This document shows, one piece after another, positions 44,099 through 51,912 of a stretch of 64,000 nt of DNA; position 1 is the first letter of the stretch; each line of letters starts with the position of its first letter. Position numbers and translations under genes: made by a program. The stretch is taken from NCBI RefSeq assembly GCF_040403615.1, contig NZ_JBBAKG010000002.1, forward strand, positions 62,001 to 126,000. Direction: 5' to 3'. The notes beneath the pieces were generated by a model. The model was not told where the DNA came from, made no database searches, and saw only the letters and a list, made by a program, of their open reading frames with translations. The stretch is from Haliscomenobacter sp040403615. Its GTDB lineage: Bacteria > Bacteroidota > Bacteroidia > Chitinophagales > Saprospiraceae.

Positions 44099-44130
44099 AG
44101 GCAATGCCCTTCATTTAAAGGGCATTGCCT
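44099..44130. terminator. Bidirectional terminator hairpin
   Basis: AGGCAATGCCCTT pairs with AAGGGCATTGCCT around a short loop, with A and T runs on both sides. It lies between the convergent pabB and coiled-coil genes. Confidence 0.8.
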
Positions 44131-44148
44131 AAATTTCTTCTCGTAACC

Positions 44149-44487
44149 TTACTGCCTACGCAACAAGCGCATTTCTCTCTTCAGTTCCTGTATTTCGATT
44201 TCTTGCTCCCGTAAGCGCTCTTGCAAGTCCTCGTTTTCGGCTTGCAATTCATCCAGTTCGCGGCGTAATTCACTGCTGCTTCCTTTGAATAGATTGAAAC
44301 CTTCGCTATTGTCGGTACCCTTTTCCTCGTTGGATTCCACGGTTTCTCCGATGTGCAAGAAACGCTTGATGTTGCCAATTCCATCCTGTCCGTTGTAATA
44401 GGAAGCGCCAAGATAGGCCAGTGGCGCAACAAACAACATGATGATGAAAAATCGCGCGAATCCAGTCATTTTAAATTTCCCAGCCAT
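44149..44487 (-). CDS. Small membrane-anchored coiled-coil protein
   Basis: 112 residues from the ATG at 44487 (MAGKFKMTGFARFFIIMLFV). There is one membrane segment near the N-terminus (FARFFIIMLFVAPLAYLGAS). A soluble C-terminal half ends in a Glu/Leu/Arg-rich coiled coil (ELQAENEDLQERLREQEIEI, QELKREMRLLRRQ). I do not recognise the family. The layout recalls small division or wall-associated proteins such as FtsB/FtsL, but no direct evidence supports that. A TACTTTTG box lies at 44504-44511 on the minus strand. Confidence 0.65.
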   Translation of the reverse strand: MAGKFKMTGFARFFIIMLFVAPLAYLGASYYNGQDGIGNIKRFLHIGETVESNEEKGTDNSEGFNLFKGSSSELRRELDELQAENEDLQERLREQEIEIQELKREMRLLRRQ

Positions 44488-44588
44488 GATGATTAATTTT
44501 CTGCAAAAGTAAAGCATCCCATTGCGGAAGTAAACTAGATTCTACTGACGTAGGAAAATTCTGGATAAAAACCTCCATCAAGTCTAAT

Positions 44589-44596
44589 ATCTTTGC
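44589..44596 (+). promoter_or_regulatory. Candidate -7 box of the phosphorylase-like gene
   Basis: TATCTTTG matches TAnnTTTG, 36 bp before the ATG at 44632. No clear TTG box is visible about 20 bp upstream. Confidence 0.4.
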
Positions 44597-44631
44597 AAAA
44601 GCAGTCCAAATTTGAAAACGAAAACTAAGTC

Positions 44632-46323
44632 ATGGAGCCATCATCCCACCGCACCCGAGCCCAGGAATCCCGAGCCGCCGTACAACGTTTGTACATCGCC
44701 ATGCGCCACTTGTTCATTCGGGGCAGTTACAAACCGCTGGGTTTGTCAGGCGATGCCATGATTGAGGCCCTAAAAACCCTGCAACCCGAGATTTATGGTT
44801 CTATCAATGACGCGGAAAGGGTTGAACTCAACGGTTTGCTGTATGTCTTTCAGCGGTTGCCGCGTGGCATAGAGGAATGCCGCTTCGTACGCCTGATTAC
44901 CCGTGAGGGCTATCAAGATTCGGGTTTTGAGCCTCTGGTACCACCCCGCCGCAAACGCAATTGCTACCGCATCGATGAAGAACAGATGTTTGTAGAGATG
45001 ACCCGTGGCCGCAGTGATATTTACGACATCATGACGCACCTCACCTTTATGTACATCGAGGCGGAGAAAATTCGGCGCAACAGCGAAGACTACAAAGACC
45101 GCAAACGCCGCGAATGGGCATTACTAGAGGCACTGGTAGAAAAGGAATTGAAAGGAGAAGCCATTGATGAAGAGGTCGCCTACACTTATCTGAGCGTATT
45201 GTTGGGTCGTACCTATCAGGATACCCTGGATGCCGCGCGCAAGTTCGCCGCTGATTCCAACTCCAACAGTCTTTTTCACGTGACTTACTGGCTGGGGCGT
45301 CTGGCAACTGAAGAACATTGGGACAACCAGGATCGCGAAATCAGTTTTTCTTCGGCGCTGCGCGAAAAAATTGGCCACCACGTGCTAGGGGAGGCCTGGG
45401 CAGCCAACATCAAACGTTTTTTGCACGAGAAAGGCCTGGAGCATCGCCCCTTGCACATCATCAGCGCGAATACCCACAGCATTATGAACTGCCTGTATGC
45501 TCCCGCTGCCTTGAAAGGTTTCACCAGCTCGACCCAAATTGAAGACCTAGCCCGGGAGTTGAGCATCGAAAGCAATGGCGATCTTCGCAAAAAAGTAAGC
45601 AATTGGGCTGGTCAACACGGCATGTACGAACTGGACGACTACAGCGGCACCAATATTCCTGCCCAAATTTTTGATCTTTCATTGATTGATCCTGCTACCC
45701 TTTCTCCAGAAATTACCTGGAACGTGGCTTATATTCAACAAGAAAAACCCATCCTCTTTGTGATGGATTATGCTTTTGGTGAACAGGCTTTCGAAACCCT
45801 GGATGAATTGTTCAAACCTTACGAAAATGAAGGTGGTCGGCGGGTTATTCCCGTGAAGTCAATTGGCATTATGGGCAAAGCAGGTATTCTGGAAGGCGAT
45901 AAAGGCGACATCATGGTACCAAACGCCCATATTTTTGAAGGCAGTGCCGACAATTACCCCATTGACAACGACCTCAGCAAAACCGATTTTGAAGGGCAGG
46001 GGTTGCAGGTATTTGAAGGGCCAATGATTACGGTACTCGGCACCAGCTTACAAAACAAAGACATCCTGCGGTATTTCCTCAAATCTTCTTGGAAGGCCAT
46101 TGGGTTGGAGATGGAGGGCGCACACTACCAAAAAGCGATCCAGGCACATGCGCGCATTCGAAACAATATTCCTGCTGATGTGGTAATCCGTTATGCCTAT
46201 TATGCTTCGGACAATCCATTGGAAACGGGCAGTACACTTGCTTCTGGAAGCTTGGGACTCGATGGTGTAAAACCTACTTACCTGATTTCCATCAAGATGC
46301 TGAACAAAATTGTTGGTGGGTAG
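44632..46323 (+). CDS. Nucleoside phosphorylase/AMP nucleosidase-like protein (DUF6909-like)
   Basis: A 563-residue protein. The first about 300 residues are helical and highly charged (RAAVQRLYIAMRHLFIRGSY, FVEMTRGRSDIYDIMTHLTF). The C-terminal third has the look of the nucleoside phosphorylase fold: SIGIMGKAGILEGDKGDIMV, FEGPMITVLGTSLQNKDILR and especially IGLEMEGAHYQKAIQAHARI, the ribose-binding GxxMExA-like motif. No signal peptide, so it is cytoplasmic. Proteins like this are frequent and uncharacterised in Bacteroidota. N-glycosidic cleavage of a nucleotide is the best guess. Directly downstream lies the aldehyde dehydrogenase remnant. Confidence 0.7.
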   Translation: MEPSSHRTRAQESRAAVQRLYIAMRHLFIRGSYKPLGLSGDAMIEALKTLQPEIYGSINDAERVELNGLLYVFQRLPRGIEECRFVRLITREGYQDSGFEPLVPPRRKRNCYRIDEEQMFVEMTRGRSDIYDIMTHLTFMYIEAEKIRRNSEDYKDRKRREWALLEALVEKELKGEAIDEEVAYTYLSVLLGRTYQDTLDAARKFAADSNSNSLFHVTYWLGRLATEEHWDNQDREISFSSALREKIGHHVLGEAWAANIKRFLHEKGLEHRPLHIISANTHSIMNCLYAPAALKGFTSSTQIEDLARELSIESNGDLRKKVSNWAGQHGMYELDDYSGTNIPAQIFDLSLIDPATLSPEITWNVAYIQQEKPILFVMDYAFGEQAFETLDELFKPYENEGGRRVIPVKSIGIMGKAGILEGDKGDIMVPNAHIFEGSADNYPIDNDLSKTDFEGQGLQVFEGPMITVLGTSLQNKDILRYFLKSSWKAIGLEMEGAHYQKAIQAHARIRNNIPADVVIRYAYYASDNPLETGSTLASGSLGLDGVKPTYLISIKMLNKIVGG

Positions 46324-46334
46324 TGGACGGATAG

Positions 46335-46598
46335 TCAAAAAATACGCTGACGTCTGAATTCACTCGGGGTGCAGGTGTCTGGACACGCGATGCCCAAGAA
46401 ATATACAATGTACCCATCGCCATTCAAGCTGGTCGAGTCTGGGTCAATTGCTACCACTCGTACCCTGCTCATGCACCATTTGGCGGATACAAAAAATCTG
46501 GTTTTGGCCGCGAAACGCATAAGATGATGCTCGGCCATTACCGCCAAACCAAAAATATGTTGATCTCTTACAACAAGAGTAAACTCGGATTTTTCTGA
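46335..46598 (+). pseudogene. Aldehyde dehydrogenase C-terminal remnant
   Basis: Plus-strand translation from 46335 to the TGA at 46596-46598 gives the last about 75 residues of an ExaC/AldB-type aldehyde dehydrogenase: GAGVWTRDAQEIYNVPIAIQ, AGRVWVNCYHSYPAHAPFGG, YKKSGFGRETHKMMLGHYRQ, TKNMLISYNKSKLGFF. The remaining 85% of the gene, including the catalytic Cys, is absent: only 11 bp separate the phosphorylase-like stop from the first frame position. The sequence resumes at the conserved LGAGVW site, where CTCGGGGTGCAGG also suggests an extra base. The remnant keeps a clean reading frame, so the loss may be recent. Element B follows 11 bp after its stop. Confidence 0.85.
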
Positions 46599-46609
46599 GG
46601 AAAGGAAAC

Positions 46610-46715
46610 GAAATAAGTGTTCATTTTTGTTAGATTAAAGGATTGTTAAGGCGTTTAAAATGAAACGGTTACTCGGCTAATTCTCTAGCAAAATGAACAC
46701 TTAATTTTTCATCGC
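46610..46715 (-). repeat. Long-hairpin repeat element, copy B (degenerate)
   Basis: The outer arms TAAGTGTTCATTTT (46614-46627) and AAAATGAACACTTA (46690-46703) are perfect complements and match the outer arms of copy C at 54226-54339. The inner stem is decayed. The loop region TTTAAAATGAAACGGTT (46654-46670) resembles the reverse complement of the family core (ACTTGAAATGAACCGTT), so orientation is probably opposite to the others. It follows directly on the aldehyde dehydrogenase remnant. Confidence 0.65.
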
Positions 46716-46737
46716 CCCTTAGAGACACATGATTGCC

Positions 46738-46974
46738 TCATTTTTGATCCCGCTCGAATGGGCGCCATTGGTTTTTTAATCCCAGAAAAGGCACAAATGT
46801 TTTCAAAATCTCCTTCCCATTCATACCAATTTTGCGCATACGAATTAAAGTGATTGCAGGAATGTAAAATATTACCAAGTACTTGAATGTTGAAATCGCT
46901 TGTTCAAGCGGAAGTAATAACCCTATGAGGGCTGGTGGAATCAATAATGCAATTAGATAAATTGTTCTGGTCAT
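46738..46974 (-). CDS. Small two-TM membrane protein, cassette 2 partner
   Basis: A 78-residue protein with two predicted membrane segments (about 5-24, IYLIALLIPPALIGLLLPLE, and about 30-45, FKYLVIFYIPAITLIRM) and a basic C-terminal tail (LKNQWRPFERDQK). I do not recognise the family. It lies 205 bp downstream of the lipoprotein gene at 47180-47899 on the same strand. Its size, topology and position match the 70-residue protein at 7532-7744 in cassette 1, although sequence similarity is not obvious. Possible immunity or accessory protein (inference). Confidence 0.5.
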   Translation of the reverse strand: MTRTIYLIALLIPPALIGLLLPLEQAISTFKYLVIFYIPAITLIRMRKIGMNGKEILKTFVPFLGLKNQWRPFERDQK

Positions 46975-47033
46975 GTTGTTGCTTTTTGGATTATCAATTA
47001 ATTGAGGGTTACAGGCTGAAATTAAAAATTAGA

Positions 47034-47154
47034 AGTAAGATGTACGCATAAACATTGTACCGTATATTGAAAATGAGAATTTTTATTTTTCAATCACAAG
47101 GCTGGTTTAATAAAATGCAGCCAATAGAGCACATAGATACAGGTACATCTTACT
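47034..47154. repeat. 12-bp inverted repeat flanking about 97 bp in cassette 2
   Basis: AGTAAGATGTAC (47034-47045) and GTACATCTTACT (47143-47154) are exact reverse complements. Inside lies a smaller hairpin (ATTGAAAA ... TTTTTCAAT). It sits between the lipoprotein and the small membrane protein and could terminate or attenuate transcription, or be a small insertion. Confidence 0.45.
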
Positions 47155-47179
47155 GTAGAAACTTTGGGTGAACTACAAC

Positions 47180-47899
47180 TTAAAACTCAAATCCACTACC
47201 AGCTGCAAATGTACAAAGTACTGTCATGCTACCTGCACATTGAGGGCCAAAAGCAATGCAAAGAACTGCAACAACAGTATTTCCAGGGTTTCCATCGCTC
47301 ATTTCATCAATAGTCCGCTTCAAGCACCCGGTGAATCGTTGCCAAAAAGTAGATGCTCTAAGCATGGAATCTTCTTCTACAAAAAATGAACTAATGACCT
47401 CATTACCCTTCAACGTATAACTTGCTACTAAATCACCATTAGGTTTGAAATATTTTGTATAGATTAAGCCATCCTTTTCCAACTGCTCCAAAATTATTCC
47501 TGTGTTTAACATCATTTTTCCATCAGAAAAAGTGATAAAGCTTTTTTGGTAAAAAGGATCATTGCTCCCTTTCTGAGGCACTACGATTAAACGAGTATTA
47601 GTTCCTTTGTAGCTAGTAATCGATGCATTTGATAAATCAAAATTAAGGGATCTAAAGTCAATATCCCGTTTTTGGACATTTCGCTCGTTTGATTTTTGCG
47701 AATCGAATTCATTCAACAATACAGCTGATTTTTTGATTAAGTCATTGTCGATTAACTTCTCAGTCTTTAACGTTTCGGCTCCAATTAACTTAACAGAACC
47801 AATTTCTCCTGTGTCAAATCCAGACTTAGTACAAGAAAAAGAAAACAATAACGCAAGAATTAGCATTGCGAAGATACCTTTAGAAAAAAACAGTTTCAT
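47180..47899 (-). CDS. Hypothetical lipoprotein with hydrophobic Gly/Cys-rich C-terminus, cassette 2
   Basis: 239 residues from the ATG at 47899, preferred to 47914 because it places the conserved leader block 29 bp upstream, close to the 31 bp in cassette 1. The lipoprotein signal is MKLFFSKGIFAMLILALLFS with lipobox FSFSC. The middle is unlike the cassette 1 protein (for example SNASITSYKGTNTRLIVVPQ). The tail begins near WQRFTGCLKRTIDEMSDG and ends in a hydrophobic, glycine-rich segment with three cysteines (TVVAVLCIAFGPQCAGSMTV, LCTFAAGSGFEF). No family is recognised. The tail looks like a small bacteriocin-type or membrane-active peptide (inference). AT-rich against neighbours. Confidence 0.6.
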   Translation of the reverse strand: MKLFFSKGIFAMLILALLFSFSCTKSGFDTGEIGSVKLIGAETLKTEKLIDNDLIKKSAVLLNEFDSQKSNERNVQKRDIDFRSLNFDLSNASITSYKGTNTRLIVVPQKGSNDPFYQKSFITFSDGKMMLNTGIILEQLEKDGLIYTKYFKPNGDLVASYTLKGNEVISSFFVEEDSMLRASTFWQRFTGCLKRTIDEMSDGNPGNTVVAVLCIAFGPQCAGSMTVLCTFAAGSGFEF

Positions 47900-47928
47900 A
47901 GCTAAAAATTTCATGTTTAATACAACTT

Positions 47929-48175
47929 CCTACTTCTTGTCCAGACGGTTTCGGAACTCCCGCCAACACCACAGTACAAATTGCGCACTTTGCATGGTAG
48001 TGGTAATTTTTTTTACTGAGTGCCCCCAGTTAGTTAGACCTCAGGACTTTTTATTTTGCCTGATTTCTGATGTAAAAGTATTACCACTAGAGGGCATATT
48101 CAAGGCACTTTTACGCGTCAATGACCACCCCAAATTTTCACTTTTGCCCCAAAAGCCTCGTTTTTGACCACCCCA
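47929..48175 (-). promoter_or_regulatory. Duplicated leader/operator region of cassette 2
   Basis: The second copy of the segment at 8924-9181. The conserved 40-nt block is at 47929-47968, then TGATGTAAAA (48068-48077), ATATTCAAGGCACTTTTAC (48096 onward) and two exact direct repeats GACCACCCC at 48123-48131 and 48166-48174, 43 bp apart as in copy 1, with TTTTGCCCCAAAA between them. The order and spacing are preserved although the downstream genes differ, which argues for a regulatory unit and not for simple gene duplication. Confidence 0.6.
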
Positions 48176-48194
48176 TTTTTTTGAATTGCACTAC

Positions 48195-48261
48195 TGATTC
48201 ATCGAAAAAGGTAAATTGAATAAATGAAATTCGTTGAAAATCAATTTATTAAAATGAATCA
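48195..48261. repeat. Interrupted palindrome upstream of mqo
   Basis: TGATTCAT (48195-48202) and ATGAATCA (48254-48261) are complementary, with TAAATTGA and TCAATTTA pairing inside. Function unknown. It separates the cassette 2 leader from the mqo promoter. Confidence 0.35.
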
Positions 48262-48353
48262 CTCCGTACTGTTGCCCATTTTAATATGTAGAAGTGTGCT
48301 TAAATATCGCAGATTATTGCTTGGTTTCGTTCATGGAGATGTGCTGGGGCAGT

Positions 48354-48384
48354 TTGTTTTTTACCTGCAATTCACCTATTTTTG
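48354..48384 (+). promoter_or_regulatory. Promoter of mqo
   Basis: TTG at 48354-48356 and TATTTTTG at 48377-48384, 20 bp apart, are an exact match to the Bacteroidota promoter pattern. It starts transcription about 50-60 bp before the mqo ATG at 48452, which rules out the longer open frame beginning at 48224. Confidence 0.6.
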
Positions 48385-48451
48385 TGGAAATGGTTACCAT
48401 GCTTACTATTTCCGACAATCCTTTGTCTGTATAAGCTGTGAAAAAGAAAAA

Positions 48452-49936
48452 ATGACCCAAACAGTTCCACACATCGTCCTCATTGGCGCAGGCATCATGA
48501 GTGCCACTCTTGGCGTTTTATTGAAAGAATTGAACCCAGCGTACCGCATCACCATTTATGAGCGCCTCGATCAGGTAGCCATAGAGAGTTCCGATGCGAT
48601 GAACAATGCCGGAACCGGCCATTCCGCCTTCTGCGAACTCAATTACACCCCCCAAGATGAAACGGGCAAAGTGGACATCCACAAAGCCATCAAAATTGCC
48701 AGTTCGTTTGAAATCTCCAAGGCGTTTTGGTCTTACCTCGTCAAAGCCAAGTATTTTGCCAATCCGGAAGCCTTCATCAACAATATCCCGCACATCAGTT
48801 TTGTATGGGGGGAAGAAAATGTAGCTTTTCTAAAAGCCCGTTATGAAGCATTGCATGCCCATCCGCTCTTTTTGGGTATGAAATATTCCGAAGATCCTGC
48901 CGTGCTGAAAGAATGGATGCCCCTGGTCATGGAAGGACGCGATCCATCCGAAAAAGTAGCCGCAACCAAGGTAGCCATTGGAACTGACCTCAATTTTGGC
49001 AATCTTGCCCGGGTATTGTTTAAGCACCTGGCGAGTTTGCCTGGCGTGGAATTGCACCTTCAGCATGAAGTGCGCAACCTCAAAAAAGAAGCCGATGGCA
49101 CTTGGAACTTGAAGGTCAAAGACTTGGTCAAAGTAGAAAAAATCAAGGTTCATGCCGATTTTGTATTCATTGGTGCAGGTGGCGGTGCATTGCCTTTGTT
49201 GGAAAAATCAGACATCGAAGAAGCCCGTGGATACGGTGGTTTCCCGGTCAGCGGCCAGTGGTTGGTTTGCAAAAATGAAGCAGTCATCGCCCAACACCAT
49301 GTCAAAGTATACGGAAAAGCCTCGGTGGGTTCTCCGCCTATGTCGGTTCCCCATTTGGACACGCGCTTGATCGACGGCAAAAAGGCACTCTTGTTTGGGC
49401 CGTTCGCTGGATTTTCGACCAAATTTCTAAAAAACGGATCGTTTTTTGACCTGCCCTTATCCATTGAATTCGACAACATCATCCCGATGTTGAGTGCTGG
49501 TTGGCACAACTTGGAACTTACCGGGTATTTGATCAGGCAAGCCACACTCTCGCATGGAGACCGTATAGAAGCACTTCAGGAATATTTCCCTCAGGCCCGG
49601 TCTGACGATTGGGAATTGGCCATTGCGGGCCAGCGCGTGCAAGTCATCAAAAAAGATGAAGAGGAAGGCGGGGTTCTGGAATTTGGTACCGAGATCATCC
49701 ACGCTGCGGATGGAAGTATTGCCGCATTGTTGGGTGCATCTCCTGGGGCTTCTACTTCGGTAGAGATCATGCTGGAGGTGTTGGAAAGTTGTTTTCCTGA
49801 AAAAATGCAGTGTGAAGAGTGGCAGCAAAAATTGAAGTCAATGATCCCTTTGTACGGCAATCCCTTTGATGGACACGAAGCAGATTGGTTGCAACAGCGC
49901 CTCCACAGCAATGCGGTGTTGCACCTAGACGATTAA
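48452..49936 (+). CDS. mqo: Malate:quinone oxidoreductase
   Basis: 494 residues from the ATG at 48452. The N-terminal FAD-binding motif is HIVLIGAGIMSATLGVLLKE. Family blocks: AMNNAGTGHSAFCELNYTPQ, AIGTDLNFGNLARVLFKHLA, VFIGAGGGALPLLEKSDIEE, GYGGFPVSGQWLVCKNEAVI, KALLFGPFAGFSTKFLKNGS and ALLGASPGASTSVEIMLEVL. The enzyme oxidises malate to oxaloacetate at the inner membrane surface and reduces quinone in the TCA cycle. The length is that of Mqo, and no signal peptide is seen, as expected for this peripheral enzyme. It has its own promoter and converges on the APC permease gene with 3 bp between the stops. Confidence 0.95.
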   Translation: MTQTVPHIVLIGAGIMSATLGVLLKELNPAYRITIYERLDQVAIESSDAMNNAGTGHSAFCELNYTPQDETGKVDIHKAIKIASSFEISKAFWSYLVKAKYFANPEAFINNIPHISFVWGEENVAFLKARYEALHAHPLFLGMKYSEDPAVLKEWMPLVMEGRDPSEKVAATKVAIGTDLNFGNLARVLFKHLASLPGVELHLQHEVRNLKKEADGTWNLKVKDLVKVEKIKVHADFVFIGAGGGALPLLEKSDIEEARGYGGFPVSGQWLVCKNEAVIAQHHVKVYGKASVGSPPMSVPHLDTRLIDGKKALLFGPFAGFSTKFLKNGSFFDLPLSIEFDNIIPMLSAGWHNLELTGYLIRQATLSHGDRIEALQEYFPQARSDDWELAIAGQRVQVIKKDEEEGGVLEFGTEIIHAADGSIAALLGASPGASTSVEIMLEVLESCFPEKMQCEEWQQKLKSMIPLYGNPFDGHEADWLQQRLHSNAVLHLDD

Positions 49937-49939
49937 GGG

Positions 49940-51307
49940 CTATTGCAAATGCTGCTTTTCTACATCCACTTTTCTTTTGGGTAAGTAACGGTTAAACAAA
50001 TGGGTAATTTTTTTGCCCCAAAAGAACGTAATGGCTCCCAAGGCAAGGTTTGCAATACCCAAAAGGCTTTCAAATGGTTTGTCGATCAGTAAAAACACCA
50101 GCATCCACACACTGATGATTAGAAATACCAGTTGCAACCATGGAAAAAATGGACTTCGGTAGCCCCGAAGTTCAGGAAATTTGTACCGCAATATGAATAC
50201 TCCTGCAATGGTCAAGGCATTGAACAATTGCAGAATAAAGCCACTGTAGAGCAACAATTGTTCAAAAGTACCGGTCAAAATCAAAGCCAAGCTGATGATG
50301 GCTTGAAACCAAATCGCACGAACCGGAATGCCATGCTTGTTTTGGATTCGGAAAAAACTCCAATTGTCATGATCTTTGGCCATCGACCCCGTAATGCGCG
50401 GTCCTACCCAAACCATTGCACTTAGACTGGAAGCCAACAACAAAGCTATGATGACACTGAACCAGTTGCCAATGGCTGGGCCAAACATCGATTCTGCGGC
50501 TAGGTGCCCCACTTCTACTTTTTGCATCAACACTTCCAGCGGTACTTGTCGCAAAAAGGAAAGTTGCAGCAAAATGTACAGGACACTCACCACTGCTGCA
50601 CCGCCAATCAAAGCGCGCGGCAAATTGCGGATGGGGTTGCGAATTTCTTCAACGATGTAGGCTGCAGCATTCCAACCCGAATAAGAATAATTGACAAATA
50701 CCAGCGCAACCACAAATGCAGAAGAATCCCAAATCCAGGGATTGTCCGCACCAGATTGCCAAGATTCCTTTGCTGCCGGAGGCAAATACCAGCCAGCTAC
50801 AATCAGCAGTACAATCAAGGCCACTTTGAGCATCGTTAGTCCATTTTGTACCAAACTGCTTTGTCGAATGCTAAAAGAGTGAACCAGTGAAAGAATGATA
50901 ATGGAAGCAAAAGCAATAAAGGTTGGGTTAACATCAATAAACGGGGTCATGTAAAATCCCATCGCCATGGCAGTCAGGGCGACAGAAGCACCGAACCCCA
51001 CCGTGATGGAAATCCAACCAGATAAGTAACCCAAAAAAGGATGGTAAAGCGTACTGAGGTAATGGTATTCACCTCCCGAACGCCTCAGGTGCGTCCCCAA
51101 TTCGGCATAGGCAAATGCACCAAGCAGTGCATTTAGTCCCCCCAATGCCCACAGCAACAAAATGGCGTATCGATTCTGAACGATCCCGACCTGAAAACCC
51201 AAACTGGTGAACACTCCTGTCCCCACCATGTTGGCTACAACCACTGCAGCCGCGCTACCCCAGCCAATTTTTTGTGGTTTCCGCATTGTATGTATGCTCA
51301 CATTCAT
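49940..51307 (-). CDS. APC-superfamily amino acid permease
   Basis: 455 residues from the ATG at 51307; an ATG at 51286 is also possible. About 12 membrane segments. The first holds the substrate/sodium-site motif of LeuT-fold permeases (AAAVVVANMVGTGVFTSLGF). Other typical stretches: FAYAELGTHLRRSGGEYHYL, VNYSYSGWNAAAYIVEEIRN, NLPRALIGGAAVVSVLYILL. It imports or exchanges amino acids across the inner membrane; the substrate is not evident. Convergent with mqo. The 130 bp upstream contain no gene. Confidence 0.9.
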   Translation of the reverse strand: MNVSIHTMRKPQKIGWGSAAAVVVANMVGTGVFTSLGFQVGIVQNRYAILLLWALGGLNALLGAFAYAELGTHLRRSGGEYHYLSTLYHPFLGYLSGWISITVGFGASVALTAMAMGFYMTPFIDVNPTFIAFASIIILSLVHSFSIRQSSLVQNGLTMLKVALIVLLIVAGWYLPPAAKESWQSGADNPWIWDSSAFVVALVFVNYSYSGWNAAAYIVEEIRNPIRNLPRALIGGAAVVSVLYILLQLSFLRQVPLEVLMQKVEVGHLAAESMFGPAIGNWFSVIIALLLASSLSAMVWVGPRITGSMAKDHDNWSFFRIQNKHGIPVRAIWFQAIISLALILTGTFEQLLLYSGFILQLFNALTIAGVFILRYKFPELRGYRSPFFPWLQLVFLIISVWMLVFLLIDKPFESLLGIANLALGAITFFWGKKITHLFNRYLPKRKVDVEKQHLQ

Positions 51308-51437
51308 GGGTTTTCTATCGTATGTTCTCTCCTTAAATAACAAAACTAGTGCTTTTGGTGGGGATCATGCGAAGAATAACATTTTCTTAAGATATGGCAG
51401 GAATCTGTATTTAACCAAGGGTGAGCAAATAAATTGA

Positions 51438-51776
51438 TTACTGCGCTTTTAAATCAAAAATCTTATCCATTAAGAGCCATTTTTCGCCCGGCTTGGCCGA
51501 AGGCAGGGCCTGCTGGTAATTCCACATCAGCGTTTCCCATTCTTGTACTTTGGGGTTGGCAGCATCCATGGCGGCTTTTTCCTCAAAACTGAAGGTATCC
51601 GAAACTTCCAATATCATGAATAAGCGTACCCCAATCCGATAGATTTCCAGATCGAGTACCCTGGCATCCTTGATGCTGGCCGTTATTTCTGGCCAAATTT
51701 GTTCATGGTATTTTTCGTAAGCTGCAATCAGCGCTGGATCATCTACCAGATCCAGCGCCAGGCAAAATCTTTTCAT
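51438..51776 (-). CDS. L-rhamnose/L-fucose mutarotase-like protein
   Basis: A 112-residue protein of the RhaM family of dimeric alpha/beta-barrel proteins: KRFCLALDLVDDPALIAAYE, HEQIWPEITASIKDARVLDL, EIYRIGVRLFMILEVSDTFS and EWETLMWNYQQALP. These proteins interconvert the alpha and beta anomers of L-rhamnose or related 6-deoxy sugars. The neighbours (FucP-type transporter and an SDR) point to L-fucose, so the sugar may be fucose (inference). It is the last gene of the minus-strand set 54004-51438. Confidence 0.85.
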   Translation of the reverse strand: MKRFCLALDLVDDPALIAAYEKYHEQIWPEITASIKDARVLDLEIYRIGVRLFMILEVSDTFSFEEKAAMDAANPKVQEWETLMWNYQQALPSAKPGEKWLLMDKIFDLKAQ

Positions 51777-51784
51777 GTTTAGTC

Positions 51785-51912
51785 AGTTATGAGCTATGAG
51801 TAATCAGCTATCAGCCGTCAGCAATCAGCAGTTAGCTATGAGCAGTCAGCCATCAGCTTTCAGCTTTGTTTGCCGTTAGCTGATGGCTGACTGCTGATGG
51901 CTGAAAGCTAAT
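51785..51912. repeat. Degenerate CAGC/TATCAGC repeat forming a hairpin
   Basis: Short direct units (variants of CAGCTATCAGC) run across this gap. CAGTCAGCCATCAGC (51843-51857) pairs perfectly with GCTGATGGCTGACTG (51879-51893), and AGCTTTCAGC can pair with GCTGAAAGCT. It lies between the FucP-type and mutarotase genes and may trim or stabilise the polycistronic mRNA. Confidence 0.7.

Noticed and set aside
46335..46547. Minus-strand open frame of 70 codons
   Set aside because: It is antisense to the aldehyde dehydrogenase remnant, whose plus-strand translation matches the family closely.
48224..48451. N-terminal extension of malate:quinone oxidoreductase
   Set aside because: A consensus promoter lies at 48354-48384 inside it, and the FAD motif begins right after the ATG at 48452.
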